Assembly (NCBI RefSeq): GCF_003416895.1
Contig: NZ_QVIO01000008.1
Location: 62,001 to 126,000 of the forward strand
DNA length: 64,000 bases
DNA from: Duganella sp. BJB476
GTDB taxonomy: Bacteria; Pseudomonadota; Gammaproteobacteria; Burkholderiales; Burkholderiaceae_D
Direction: 5' to 3'
Program-made: the position numbers and the translations under genes
Shown here: positions 7,882-16,678 of the stretch, in pieces
Layout: the number at the start of each line of letters is the position of its first letter
Numbering within the stretch: the first letter of the stretch is position 1
Notes under the pieces: model-generated
What the model was told of the DNA's origin: nothing
The model's input: only the letters and a program-made list of their open reading frames with translations
The model's database searches: none

Positions 7882-9663
7882 TTGAAAAACGCTTTCGCCA
7901 TTGTAACCCTCTCCGCCTTGCTGTCCGCGTGCGCCGTCGCGCCGCAAAAAGAGGCGGAGTCCGCCACTGCGGCGCCAGCCGACGCGGCTGCGGAGAGTCC
8001 TGCGCCGGTTGTCGCCGCACCGGCGCCGGCCGCGGAGGTATTGCCCGATGTCGAGCTGACCAGCGATATGCTGTTCCGCATCACCAAGGCCGAGCTGGAA
8101 TTCAAGCAGGGGCAGTGGCAGGGCGCCTACATCACCATGCTGGCGCTGGCGCAGCAAACGCGCGATCCGCGCCTGGCGCGCCGCGCCGCCGAAATGGCGC
8201 TGACCGCCAAGCAGGGGCCGGAAGCGCTGTCGGCCATCCGCCTGTGGCGCAGCCTGGCGCCGGACTCGGACGAGGCCACCCAATACTTCCTCGGCTTCGC
8301 CGTCGTCAACGACGACCTGGGCGAAGCGGAGCAGATCTTTGTCGAACGCCTGAGGGCCGCGCCGCTGCAGGCGCGTCCGCTGGCCATGTTCCAGATGCAG
8401 CAGTTCCTGCTGCGCGCCAAGGACAAGAGCGCCGCCTTCGCACTGGAAGACCGCGTGCTGGCGCCGTACAGCGGCACGCTGGAAAGCCATTTGATCCTGG
8501 CGCAGGGCGCTTTCGCGCTGGGCGACAACGAGCGCTCCCGCGCCGAGGCGGAACAGGCGCTGCAAATCAAGCCCGATTCCGAGTTGGCCATCCTGACCAC
8601 GGCGCAGGTGTCCGGCGACATCGACACCGCGTTGAAGGTGCTGTCGACCTTCCTGGACAAGTATCCGAAATCGCGTGAAGTGCGCGCCGCCTATGCCCGC
8701 ATCCTGGCCGACGCCAAGCAGACCGAACCCGCCCGCAAGGAATTCCTGACCCTGCTGAAAGACCAGCCGGACAACCTGGCCACGCTGTACGCGCTGGGCG
8801 TGATGTCGATGCAGTCCAACGACATCCCCAACGCGGAAAAATACTTCACCGATTTCATCAAGGTGCTGGCCGACCATCCGAGCGACGAGCGCGACCCGTC
8901 CAAGGTGCTGATGATACTGTCGCAGATCGCCGAGCAGCGCAACGACTTCGACGCCGCCTACAACTGGCTGGACAAGGTCGACGGCGCCGATGAAAAAATC
9001 TACCTGGCCGCGCGCATGAAGATGGCGCAGCTGACGGCCCGCAAGGGCAATGTCGACGAAGCCCGCAAGCAGCTGGCCGAGCTGAAGCCGTCCGAGGCGG
9101 TCGACCAGGCGCAGATCTTCCAGGCCGACGCGCAAATCCTGCGCGACGCCGGCGACAACCGTGCCGCCTACACGGTGCTGGAAAACGCCGTCAAGCGCTA
9201 TCCGGACAATCCCGACCTGCTGTACGACTTCGCGCTGGTCGCCGAAAAGCTGGGCCAGGTGGAGCTGATGGAAAAGGCGCTGCGCCAGGTGATGATCGCC
9301 GCGCCCGACAACCAGCACGCCTACAACGCGCTGGGCTACTCGCTGGCCGAGCGCAACGAGCGTTTACCGGAAGCCTACTCACTGATCGACAAGGCCATGA
9401 AGATGGCGCCGGGCGATCCCTTCATCATGGACAGCATGGGTTGGGTGCAGTACCGCATGGGCAACCTGAACGAAGCGGAAGCCTTGCTGCGCCGCGCCTA
9501 CGCCTTGCGCGGCGATCCTGAAATCGCCGTCCACTTGGGCGAGGTATTGTTCGTCAAGGGCGACAAGACCGGCGCCCAGCAGATGTGGCAGGAAGCGCAA
9601 ACCAAAGACCCGAAGAACGACGCGCTGAAAAGCACGCTCGCCCGTTTGAACCAAAGCCTGTAA
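7882..9663 (+). CDS. Tetratricopeptide-repeat lipoprotein upstream of lolB
   Basis: This is an outer-membrane-type lipoprotein of 593 residues with many TPR units across most of its length. I place the start at a TTG (7882) rather than the in-frame ATG at 7843. TTG gives the signal peptide (M)KNAFAIVTLSALLSACAV with a clean lipobox LSAC (Cys17), and AGGA lies seven bases before it. The ATG would put 13 unrelated residues before the signal peptide. After an Ala/Pro-rich linker the TPR solenoid begins near residue 50; the segment NAYNALGYSLAERN and the two units that follow it are especially TPR-like. The order TPR protein, lolB, ispE is common in Burkholderiales, and the 10-bp gap to lolB suggests co-transcription. 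Its function is not established from sequence; a scaffold role in envelope assembly is inference. Confidence 0.85.
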   Translation: MKNAFAIVTLSALLSACAVAPQKEAESATAAPADAAAESPAPVVAAPAPAAEVLPDVELTSDMLFRITKAELEFKQGQWQGAYITMLALAQQTRDPRLARRAAEMALTAKQGPEALSAIRLWRSLAPDSDEATQYFLGFAVVNDDLGEAEQIFVERLRAAPLQARPLAMFQMQQFLLRAKDKSAAFALEDRVLAPYSGTLESHLILAQGAFALGDNERSRAEAEQALQIKPDSELAILTTAQVSGDIDTALKVLSTFLDKYPKSREVRAAYARILADAKQTEPARKEFLTLLKDQPDNLATLYALGVMSMQSNDIPNAEKYFTDFIKVLADHPSDERDPSKVLMILSQIAEQRNDFDAAYNWLDKVDGADEKIYLAARMKMAQLTARKGNVDEARKQLAELKPSEAVDQAQIFQADAQILRDAGDNRAAYTVLENAVKRYPDNPDLLYDFALVAEKLGQVELMEKALRQVMIAAPDNQHAYNALGYSLAERNERLPEAYSLIDKAMKMAPGDPFIMDSMGWVQYRMGNLNEAEALLRRAYALRGDPEIAVHLGEVLFVKGDKTGAQQMWQEAQTKDPKNDALKSTLARLNQSL

Positions 9664-9673
9664 GCGATACCTG

Positions 9674-10297
9674 ATGACCTTATTCAACCTGCGCCGCCGC
9701 GCGCCCGCCGCCATGCTGGCCACCGTGTTGGCGGCTTCCGTGCTGGCCGGCTGCGCCACCACTTCCGGGCCGCGCTCGGCCGCCGTGGTCGCGCCCTACA
9801 GCGACAATATCGCGCTGGGCGGCGGCATCTCCATCCACTACAGCAAGGACGGCAAGCGCGAATCGCTGATCGGCAAGTTCACCTGGCAGCAGACCAAGGC
9901 CGACACCGACGTCAACCTGATCTCGCCGACCGGCCAGATCCTCGCCGTCATCAATGTCACGCCGGGATTGGCCACGTTGAAGCAAAGCGGCAAGGAGCCG
10001 CGCACCGCGTCCGACCTCGACAGCCTGACCGCGCAGGCGCTGGGCTGGACGCTGCCGGTCTCCGGCTTGCGCGAATGGCTGCAAGGCTACGCCACCGACG
10101 CCAGCGGCAAGCGCTTCGTCGCCTCGCCGGCCAACGACACGGTGATCACCCGCGACGGCTGGAAAGTCGAATACGCCACATGGCAAGACGACAAAGCGGC
10201 CGTACCGCAACCTAAACTCATCGACCTCACGCGCCTGGGCGCGGGGCAGGTGGATGACCTGACGATACGCATCGCCATCCGTCCGAACGCAGAATAA
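9674..10297 (+). CDS. lolB: Outer-membrane lipoprotein receptor LolB
   Basis: The product is a 207-residue lipoprotein that receives lipoproteins from LolA and inserts them in the outer membrane. The signal peptide (RRRAPAAMLATVLAASVLAGC) ends with lipobox LAGC, placing the lipidated Cys at 27. The following region (GGGISIHYSKDGKRESLIGKF, TW) fits the half-barrel typical of LolA/LolB. It sits between the TPR lipoprotein and ispE, eight bases before the latter, the standard arrangement in beta- and gammaproteobacteria. Confidence 0.92.
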   Translation: MTLFNLRRRAPAAMLATVLAASVLAGCATTSGPRSAAVVAPYSDNIALGGGISIHYSKDGKRESLIGKFTWQQTKADTDVNLISPTGQILAVINVTPGLATLKQSGKEPRTASDLDSLTAQALGWTLPVSGLREWLQGYATDASGKRFVASPANDTVITRDGWKVEYATWQDDKAAVPQPKLIDLTRLGAGQVDDLTIRIAIRPNAE

Positions 10298-10305
10298 GCA
10301 GCACC

Positions 10306-11184
10306 ATGACCAGTCTGAAGAATTGCCCGGCTCCGGCCAAGCTCAACCTTTTCCTGCACGTGAACGGCCGCCGCGCCGACGGCTACCATTTGCTGCAAAC
10401 CGTGTTCCAGTTGATCGACCACGGCGACACGCTGCACTTCGAGCTGCGCGGCGACCACGAGATCCGCCGCGTGACCGACCTGCCCGGCGTGCCGGAAGAC
10501 AGCGACCTGATTATCCGCGCCGCCCGGCTGCTGCAAGCCGAGGTGCTGCGCCGCACCGGCGCGCTGCCGGCCGGCGCGGACATCGCCATCGACAAGATCC
10601 TGCCCATGGGCGGCGGCCTGGGCGGCGGTTCGTCCGACGCGGCCACCACGCTGATGGCGTTGAACCATTTGTGGCGGGCCGGTCTAAGCAAGGAAGAGTT
10701 GATGGCGCTGGGCCTGCCGCTGGGCGCGGACATCCCGTTCTTCATCTTCGGCCAGACCTCCTTTGCCGAGGGCGTAGGGGAGGCCATGCGGCCAGTAACA
10801 GCGCCGGATTGTTGGTATGTCGTCATCGAACCGGGCGTCGCGGTGCCGACGGCAGCAATTTTTTGCTCAGAACATTTGACAAGGGATACTCCGGTCGTCA
10901 TAATAACGGACTTTTCCAGCCACCTCGAAAATCGAATCGGTTTAAAAGGGTTTGGAAAGAACGACTTGCAGCAAGTAGCAACGAAGTTATTCCCGCCGGT
11001 AGCAGAGGCGATAGAATGGCTCAGTGCTTACGGTGACGCCAGGATGACTGGCTCCGGTGCTTGCGTGTTCAGTGCGGTAGCAACCGAGAACGAAGCGGAT
11101 GCGGTGCTTGCAAAAGTACCGGCGAAGTGGAAGGCCTGGAAAGCAAAAGCGCTGAATCGCCACCCGATCATCGAAAAGTTGTGA
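10306..11184 (+). CDS. ispE: 4-diphosphocytidyl-2-C-methyl-D-erythritol kinase IspE
   Basis: The product is a 292-residue GHMP kinase of the non-mevalonate isoprenoid pathway, phosphorylating CDP-methylerythritol. The substrate-binding N-terminus (PAPAKLNLFLHV) and the ATP-binding glycine loop PMGGGLGGGSSDAATTL are clear, and the C-terminal GHMP motif MTGSGACVF is present. Codon use changes within the gene: after about position 10,840 it contains ATA, AGG, TTA and GGA codons and is visibly AT-richer, while the first half is typical of the neighbours. The reading frame is intact throughout. Confidence 0.96.
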   Translation: MTSLKNCPAPAKLNLFLHVNGRRADGYHLLQTVFQLIDHGDTLHFELRGDHEIRRVTDLPGVPEDSDLIIRAARLLQAEVLRRTGALPAGADIAIDKILPMGGGLGGGSSDAATTLMALNHLWRAGLSKEELMALGLPLGADIPFFIFGQTSFAEGVGEAMRPVTAPDCWYVVIEPGVAVPTAAIFCSEHLTRDTPVVIITDFSSHLENRIGLKGFGKNDLQQVATKLFPPVAEAIEWLSAYGDARMTGSGACVFSAVATENEADAVLAKVPAKWKAWKAKALNRHPIIEKL

Positions 11185-11198
11185 GGCGGTAAAAAAAT

Positions 11199-11227
11199 TT
11201 GGCTTAGCGTGAAAATGGCTGTAAAAT
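11199..11227 (+). promoter_or_regulatory. Putative sigma-70 promoter for tRNA-Gln
   Basis: A -35 TTGGCT (11199-11204) and a -10 TAAAAT (11222-11227) are separated by exactly 17 bases and lie about 34 bp before the tRNA 5' end. The region just upstream is A-rich. It may also serve prs downstream by readthrough. Confidence 0.6.
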
Positions 11228-11260
11228 ACCGGCCATGTAACGACAAGCAGTCAGTTGCGT

Positions 11261-11337
11261 AGGGGAATCGCCAAGCTGGTTAAGGCACTGGATTTTGATT
11301 CCAGCATACCAAGGTTCGAATCCTTGTTCCCCTGCCA
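11261..11337 (+). tRNA. tRNA-Gln (anticodon TTG)
   Basis: A complete 77-nt cloverleaf can be folded by eye: acceptor AGGGGAA pairs with TTCCCCT, D-arm GCC/GGC, anticodon stem CTGGA/TCCAG around loop TTTTGAT (anticodon TTG), and T-arm CAAGG-TTCGAAT-CCTTG. The discriminator is G and the CCA end is encoded. The gene lies between ispE and prs, a frequent location in betaproteobacteria. Confidence 0.97.
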
Positions 11338-11501
11338 TTCGTTTGTATCTGGACCCGTCGAGGCGCAAGCTGTCTCCGGCCAGGTAGAGCAAAGATGGCG
11401 TCGCCCCAGCGCGAACCATACCCTAAGTTCTAAGTACAGCGCCGCGCGGTTTTCGCTGGCGACTTTTCAAAAAATTTCATCGACTATCTCTGGGACTCCC
11501 A

Positions 11502-12452
11502 ATGGCTTTCGAAAACCTGATGGTTTTTACCGGCAACGCTAATCCTGCATTGGCAGAAGGAGTCGCTAAAAATCTCGGCATCCCTCTCGGCAAGGCAAAC
11601 GTTTCGAAATTCTCGGACGGCGAAGTGATGGTTGAGATTAACGAAAACGTCCGCGGTAAAGACGTGTTCGTTCTGCAATCGACTTGTGCTCCAACCAACG
11701 ACAGCCTGATGGAGTTGATCCTGATGGTCGACGCCCTGAAACGCGCGTCCGCTGGCCGTATCACCGCAGCTATCCCTTACTTCGGCTATGCCCGTCAAGA
11801 CCGTCGCCCACGTTCGGCGCGCGTTGCGATCTCGGCCAAAGTGGTCGCGAACATGCTGGAAGAAGCGGGCGTCGAGCGCGTCCTGATCATGGATCTGCAC
11901 GCAGACCAGATCCAGGGCTTCTTCGATATCCCGGTTGACAATATTTACGCTTCGCCAATTCTGCTGGGCGACCTGCAGAAGAAGAACTACCAGGATCTGC
12001 TGGTGGTATCGCCGGACGTCGGCGGTGTGGTACGTGCGCGCGCCCTGGCAAAACGCCTGGGCTGCGACCTGGCCATCATCGACAAGCGTCGTCCTAAGGC
12101 CAACGTTTCGGAAGTGATGAACATCATCGGTGAAGTCGAAGGCCGTAACTGCGTGATCATGGATGACATGGTCGACACCGCAGGTACCCTGGTCAAGGCT
12201 GCCGAAGTGCTGAAAGAGCGCGGCGCGAAGAAAGTGATCGCGTATTGCACGCACCCAGTGCTGTCCGGCCCGGCAATCGAGCGCATCACCAATTCGTCGC
12301 TGGACGAGCTGGTCGTGACGGACACGATTCCACTGTCCGACGCGGCCAAGGCTTGCGGCAAGATCCGTCAACTGACCTGCGCACCGCTGCTGGCCGAGAC
12401 GTTCAAACGCATCATCAAGGGCGATTCCGTGATCTCCCTGTTTATCGACTAA
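11502..12452 (+). CDS. prs: Ribose-phosphate pyrophosphokinase
   Basis: The product is a 316-residue PRPP synthetase that makes the precursor of nucleotides, His, Trp and NAD. The ATP-binding region (FGYARQDRR), the divalent-cation/PRPP signature around DLHADQIQGFFDIPVDN, and the PRPP loop DDMVDTAGTL are all visible. Length is exactly typical. Codon use is shifted towards codons favoured in highly expressed genes. The 164 bp before it, after tRNA-Gln, contain no other gene. A strong rho-independent terminator follows the stop codon. Confidence 0.98.
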   Translation: MAFENLMVFTGNANPALAEGVAKNLGIPLGKANVSKFSDGEVMVEINENVRGKDVFVLQSTCAPTNDSLMELILMVDALKRASAGRITAAIPYFGYARQDRRPRSARVAISAKVVANMLEEAGVERVLIMDLHADQIQGFFDIPVDNIYASPILLGDLQKKNYQDLLVVSPDVGGVVRARALAKRLGCDLAIIDKRRPKANVSEVMNIIGEVEGRNCVIMDDMVDTAGTLVKAAEVLKERGAKKVIAYCTHPVLSGPAIERITNSSLDELVVTDTIPLSDAAKACGKIRQLTCAPLLAETFKRIIKGDSVISLFID

Positions 12453-12479
12453 AGATAAACGATTTAGCCAGTTTTTCAT

Positions 12480-12520
12480 GGCGCGACAGGCATAAATTGC
12501 CTGTCGCGCCTTTGCTTTTC
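12480..12520 (+). terminator. Rho-independent terminator after prs
   Basis: A perfect 13-bp stem (12480-12492 with 12498-12510, GC-rich core GGCGCGACAGGCA) closes a 5-base loop TAAAT and is followed by TTTGCTTTT. It lies 27 bp after the prs stop and separates prs from rplY. Confidence 0.9.
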
Positions 12521-12551
12521 CCGGTTTCATGAGCGCAGTCAGCTCATTTTC

Positions 12552-12607
12552 GAAGCACCCTGGTCGCGGGGGCTTCATAACACGGGGCGCGAGCCCTGTT
12601 ATTTTTG
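12552..12607 (+). promoter_or_regulatory. rplY leader with two hairpins, the second terminator-like
   Basis: Upstream of rplY a first imperfect hairpin pairs GAAGC (12552-12556) with GCTTC (12572-12576). A second pairs ATAACA-GGGC with GCCC-TGTTAT (12577-12602, two unpaired bases) and is followed at once by a T run (12602-12606) and the GGAG ribosome binding site. The second element has the form of an intrinsic terminator placed directly before the gene, so attenuation or translational control is possible. Confidence 0.4.
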
Positions 12608-12616
12608 GAGTTACAC

Positions 12617-13252
12617 ATGAAAGTTGTTGCATTCAAACGCGAATTGCAAGGTTCCGGAGCGAGCCGCCGCCTGCGCAATTCGGGCCAAACCCCTGGCATC
12701 ATCTACGGCGGTACCGAAGCGCCAGTGACCATCTCCCTGGATCACAACGCCCTGTACCACGCGCTGAAAAAAGAAGCCTTCCACTCGTCGATCCTGGATC
12801 TGGAAATCGATGGCAAGACCCAGCAAGTTCTGCTGCGTGACTTCCAAGTCCACGCGTTCAAACAACTGGTTCTGCACGCTGACTTCCAGCGCGTTGACGC
12901 AAACGCCAAAGTGCACATGAAAGTGGCTCTGCACTTCGCTAACGCTGACGTGTCCCCAGCAGTCAAACTGCACGGCGCAACCATCAGCCACGTAGCTAAC
13001 GAAATCGAAGTTTCGTGCCTGCCAAAAGACCTGCCAGAGTTCATCACCGTTGACCTGTCGACCATCGACGTTGGTCACTCGCTGCACATCGCTGACCTGG
13101 TTCTGCCAGCTGGCGTAACCGCGATCACCCACGGTTCGAACCTGACCATCGCTACCGCTTCGGTACCTGCTGGTCACGTAGCTGCTGAAGCCGCTGCTAC
13201 CGCTGAAGCTCCAGCTGCTGACGCTAAGCCAGCCGCTAAAGCCAAGAAGTAA
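12617..13252 (+). CDS. rplY: 50S ribosomal protein L25 / general stress protein Ctc
   Basis: The product is a 211-residue protein of the long L25 (CTC) type, which binds 5S rRNA. The start is the ATG at 12617 because TTGGAG lies just before it; a TTG at 12605 is in frame but would place the ribosome site inside the gene. Residues 1-90 form the L25 domain (KVVAFKRELQGSGASRRLR, TPGIIYGG), 95-185 the C-terminal TL5-like beta domain, and the tail is Ala/Lys-rich and probably disordered. Codon use is that of a highly expressed gene. It has a terminator on each side, so it is probably monocistronic; pth follows. Confidence 0.96.
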   Translation: MKVVAFKRELQGSGASRRLRNSGQTPGIIYGGTEAPVTISLDHNALYHALKKEAFHSSILDLEIDGKTQQVLLRDFQVHAFKQLVLHADFQRVDANAKVHMKVALHFANADVSPAVKLHGATISHVANEIEVSCLPKDLPEFITVDLSTIDVGHSLHIADLVLPAGVTAITHGSNLTIATASVPAGHVAAEAAATAEAPAADAKPAAKAKK

Positions 13253-13284
13253 TCACTGACGCCGCCTTCGGGCGGTTGCAGGAG

Positions 13285-13328
13285 AAAACCCCCGCCAGTG
13301 CTGTCATGCCGGCGGGGGTTTTTGTTTT
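13285..13328 (+). terminator. Rho-independent terminator after rplY
   Basis: The stem AAAACCCCCGCC (13285-13296) pairs with GGCGGGGGTTTT (13311-13322) and is followed by TTGTTTT. A smaller GCCGCC-TTCG-GGCGGT hairpin (13261-13276) lies between it and the stop codon. Confidence 0.85.
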
Positions 13329-13379
13329 AAAACGCTGACTTAAGCGATAATCACGTTTCTCTTTTACCGACCACACGTC

Positions 13380-13961
13380 ATGCCTATACGTCTCATCGTC
13401 GGCCTCGGCAATCCCGGCCCCGAATACGAACAAACCCGTCACAACGCCGGCTTCTGGCTGGTGGACAACCTCGCCAACGACATCGGCGCGCGCCTGCAAC
13501 GCGAGACCAAGTACAACGCGCTGATGGCCAAGGGCTCGGTCGCCGGCCAGGAAGTCTATCTGCTGGAGCCGCAGACGTATATGAACCGCTCCGGCCAGTC
13601 GGTCGGCGGCCTGTGCCGCTTCTTCAAGATCCTGCCGGACGAAGTGCTGGTCGTGCACGACGAGCTGGACCTGATGCCCGGCGCCGCGCGCCTGAAAAAA
13701 GGCGGCTCCTCGGGCGGCCACAACGGCCTGAAGGACATCACCGCCGCGCTCGGCACGCAGGACTACTGGCGGCTGCGCCTCGGCATCGGCCATCCGCGCA
13801 CGCTCAGCCTGCAGCAGCAGGTGGCGGATTTCGTGCTGCACCGCCCGCGCCGCGAAGACCAGGAGTTGATCGAACAAGCCATCGACAAGTCGCTGCTGGT
13901 GATGCCGCAGATCGTCGAAGGCAAGTTCGACGCCGCCACGATGAAGTTGCATACAGCCTGA
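13380..13961 (+). CDS. pth: Peptidyl-tRNA hydrolase
   Basis: The product is a 193-residue enzyme that recycles tRNA from prematurely released peptidyl-tRNA. The N-terminal signature GLGNPGPEYEQTRHNAGFW includes the catalytic His (residue 21) and Asn10; the second signature (GGSSGGHNGLKDI) is also present. Length is standard. It follows rplY, the usual partner in beta- and gammaproteobacteria. Confidence 0.97.
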   Translation: MPIRLIVGLGNPGPEYEQTRHNAGFWLVDNLANDIGARLQRETKYNALMAKGSVAGQEVYLLEPQTYMNRSGQSVGGLCRFFKILPDEVLVVHDELDLMPGAARLKKGGSSGGHNGLKDITAALGTQDYWRLRLGIGHPRTLSLQQQVADFVLHRPRREDQELIEQAIDKSLLVMPQIVEGKFDAATMKLHTA

Positions 13962-14010
13962 TCCGCCGGTGGTATGCTGGTTTGCTTATCCCCAGACCAG
14001 GAAATCACCG

Positions 14011-15315
14011 ATGAAGCTGCTCCCGCTTGCCGCATTATTGTGCATCCACGCCGTCCAGGCGCAGGACGCGTCCGCCGTCGCCAGCCAGATCAACGGCATG
14101 TATCCCAAGCTCGATGCGATCTACAAGGATCTGCACGCGCATCCCGAAATCGCCTTCCAGGAAGAACGCACGGCCGCCAAGCTGGCCGCCGAGATGCGCG
14201 CGATCGGCTTCGAGGTGACGGAAAAAGTCGGCAAGACCGGCGTGGTGGCCATCTACAAGAACGGCGCCGGCCCGACCGTGCTGGTGCGCACCGAGCTGGA
14301 CGGCCTGCCGATGGAGGAGAAGTCCGGCTACGCCTATTCCAGCAAGGCGCATGCGCTGCTGGACGGCAAGGACACGATGGTGGCCCACAGCTGCGGCCAC
14401 GACGTCCACATGACCGCCTGGCTGGGCGCGGCGCGCACGCTGGTGGCGCTGAAGTCGCAGTGGAAGGGCACGCTGATGTTCATCGGCCAGCCGGCCGAGG
14501 AAACCGTCAGCGGCGCCAAGGCCATGCTGGACGACGGCCTGTTCAAGCGCTTCCCGAAACCGGACTACGCCTTCGCGCTGCATACCTGGCCGCTGGCCCA
14601 TGGCACCATCGGCTACAACAGCGGGCCGGTGTCGTCGAACTCGGACGCGATTGAAATCACCTTCAAGGGCCGCGGCGGCCACGGCTCGGCGCCGGACAAG
14701 GCGCTGGATCCGATCACCATCGCCGCCCGCTTCGTGGTCGATGTGCAGACCGTGATCAGCCGCGAGAAAGATCCCAAGGAATTCGGCGTCGTCACCATCG
14801 GCGCGATCAACGGCGGCACGGTCGGCAACATCATCCCCGACACCGTGCGCGTGCGTGGCACGATACGCTCATACAGCCCGGAAGTACGGGCGAAACTGCT
14901 GGCCGGCGTGCGCCGCGTCGCCAACGCATCGGCCGCGATGGCTGACGCGCCGGCGCCCGATGTCGAGCTGATCACCGGTGGCGCCGCCATCGACAACAGC
15001 GATGCGCTGGTCAAGCGTACCGAAGGCGTGCTGAAAAAAGCCTTCGGCGAAGCCAACGTCGCGCGCATGCCAGCGATGACGGCCAGCGAAGACTTCTCGG
15101 CCTACGTCAACGAGGGCGTGCCGGGCATGTTCTTCTTCACCGGCGTCTACGATCCGAAGGCGGTGGCCGAAGCGGCCAAGCCGGGCGGCAAGCCGATCGC
15201 CTTCAACCACTCGCCGTACTACGCGCCGGTGCCGGAGCCGTCGATCAAGACCGCCGCCCAGGCGATGACGCTGGCCGTCATGAACGTGATGGGCGCAGCA
15301 AGCGCCAAACCATAA
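14011..15315 (+). CDS. Secreted M20-family amidohydrolase
   Basis: The product is a 434-residue metallopeptidase-fold amidohydrolase of the M20D (hippurate hydrolase/IAA-amino acid hydrolase) type. The start ATG at 14011 has AGGAA six bases upstream and gives a signal peptide (MKLLPLAALLCIHAVQAQDA), so it should be periplasmic or secreted; an upstream in-frame start would bury that peptide. The metal-binding SCGHDVHM (Cys128, His130, Asp131) and the Glu pair in PAEETVSGA are visible, and the dimerisation domain starts near residue 210. The substrate cannot be told from sequence. Its last 38 bp overlap the DUF3999 gene on the opposite strand. Confidence 0.88.
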   Translation: MKLLPLAALLCIHAVQAQDASAVASQINGMYPKLDAIYKDLHAHPEIAFQEERTAAKLAAEMRAIGFEVTEKVGKTGVVAIYKNGAGPTVLVRTELDGLPMEEKSGYAYSSKAHALLDGKDTMVAHSCGHDVHMTAWLGAARTLVALKSQWKGTLMFIGQPAEETVSGAKAMLDDGLFKRFPKPDYAFALHTWPLAHGTIGYNSGPVSSNSDAIEITFKGRGGHGSAPDKALDPITIAARFVVDVQTVISREKDPKEFGVVTIGAINGGTVGNIIPDTVRVRGTIRSYSPEVRAKLLAGVRRVANASAAMADAPAPDVELITGGAAIDNSDALVKRTEGVLKKAFGEANVARMPAMTASEDFSAYVNEGVPGMFFFTGVYDPKAVAEAAKPGGKPIAFNHSPYYAPVPEPSIKTAAQAMTLAVMNVMGAASAKP

Positions 15316-16678
15316 ACGCCAGCACGGCCACGCCCAGCAGCAACACGCCCCACAGCACAACCAGGCGCTGCTGGGCGGCGGTGGCTGCGGTCAGCGCCGC
15401 AGTGGCGTCCTGCGCGCCGCTGCCTTGCTGCTGCGTGGCCGGGCCGGCGCTGGCCTGTTCCAATTTCTGCAATTCTGCATCGGAGAATCCAGGCGCGACC
15501 TGGCTCAACTCGCGTACGGCCGGCGTGGCGCGCTCGCGGCCGACCGCCAGCGTGTAGGGGCCGTTGCCGTTGGCGAGGAAAATCAGCGTGGCCGGTTGCC
15601 AGCTCAATCGCAAAGCGGGCCTTGCCGTTGCTGGCGCCGTGGTCCGCAGCACCCATTGCGTCGCATGCACGGTTGGTACTTCGATGTCGCCGGAACTGCG
15701 CACCTGCTCGCCTTGCGCGATGCGGTAGAACGTCGCGCTGGTGAGCGGATCGAAGCGCCATGCCGGGCCTTGTCCTGCCTGCCTTGCGGGCAGTTCGCGA
15801 TAGATGCCCAGGGTGCCGGACAGTACGACATTGGGCTCGCTGAATTGCAGTCCGGCCTTGCTCGGCGCGACGGCGGGCGGCACGGCGTAGGCCAGGTCTT
15901 GCGCCTGCCTGCCGGTTGTCGCTTGCAGCAGCAGTTGCTCGGTGGGCTGGGCGACGTCGGCATGGACCAGCTGCTCGGCCGTGATCGCGGCGAACTGGAT
16001 CGGCGTGCCGCTGCGCCAGTTCAGCCGGGCGTAGCGGAAGCTGCGGGCGTCGAACTCCAGCCGGTCGTTGGACAGCGTTTGCGCATCCTGGTTGACCAGC
16101 CAGTTCAGGTCGGCGGCGCCGACGGTATCCCATTGCTTCATGTCGGCGCTGGTCTCCAGCCAGACCTGCGCGCTGTACTCGCGCTGGCCGGACGGCAGCG
16201 TGAAGCGCAGCGCGCTGACCGGTGTGGCGGCCGCGTCTTTGCCCAGGTCGAGCACCAGCCCCGCCAAGTGCGGTGGCTGGGCGGCCTTATCGCGCGCGTT
16301 GTCGGGGCGGACCTTGACGGACAGCAGGCGCCCGTCGGTGGCCGTGCTGACATCCAGGTCCAGCTGCCCGGCCGATGCGGCCGTGCTCATCAACGGGAAG
16401 ATGGCCGACGGCAGGTCGCGCCGGCTGGTGCGCGTCGCCGGCGCCGGCGTGCGTAGCGCGAACGGCTGCAAGGCGCCGCTGGCGTCGAATATCCGCACGT
16501 CGTCCAGCAGCGGCGAACGCGCGTGCAGGTAGACATCCTTGGGCAGCCGCACTTGCAGCACGCCCTGTTTGGCGCTGGTGGTCAGCGGCAGCAGGTGAGT
16601 GTAGTCCTGCGGTGCGTCGCTGGCCGCCGCCGATGCGATGGTCGACGCGGCCACTGCCGCGATCAGGATGTTCTTCAT
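15278..16678 (-). CDS. DUF3999-type envelope protein
   Basis: A 466-residue protein with a signal peptide (MKNILIAAVAASTIASAAAS) and a single C-terminal membrane helix (about LVVLWGVLLLGVAVLAFMVW), so most of the chain should be periplasmic. Between them lie beta-rich repeats with the pattern LTTSAKQGVLQVRLPKDVYLHARSPLLDDVRIFD. It looks like the DUF3999 family, whose genes sit next to DUF2339 genes; the function is unknown. The ATG overlaps the stop of the DUF2339 gene by 4 bp (ATGA), so the two are translationally coupled. Confidence 0.75.
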   Translation of the reverse strand: MKNILIAAVAASTIASAAASDAPQDYTHLLPLTTSAKQGVLQVRLPKDVYLHARSPLLDDVRIFDASGALQPFALRTPAPATRTSRRDLPSAIFPLMSTAASAGQLDLDVSTATDGRLLSVKVRPDNARDKAAQPPHLAGLVLDLGKDAAATPVSALRFTLPSGQREYSAQVWLETSADMKQWDTVGAADLNWLVNQDAQTLSNDRLEFDARSFRYARLNWRSGTPIQFAAITAEQLVHADVAQPTEQLLLQATTGRQAQDLAYAVPPAVAPSKAGLQFSEPNVVLSGTLGIYRELPARQAGQGPAWRFDPLTSATFYRIAQGEQVRSSGDIEVPTVHATQWVLRTTAPATARPALRLSWQPATLIFLANGNGPYTLAVGRERATPAVRELSQVAPGFSDAELQKLEQASAGPATQQQGSGAQDATAALTAATAAQQRLVVLWGVLLLGVAVLAFMVWRLLRPSRS

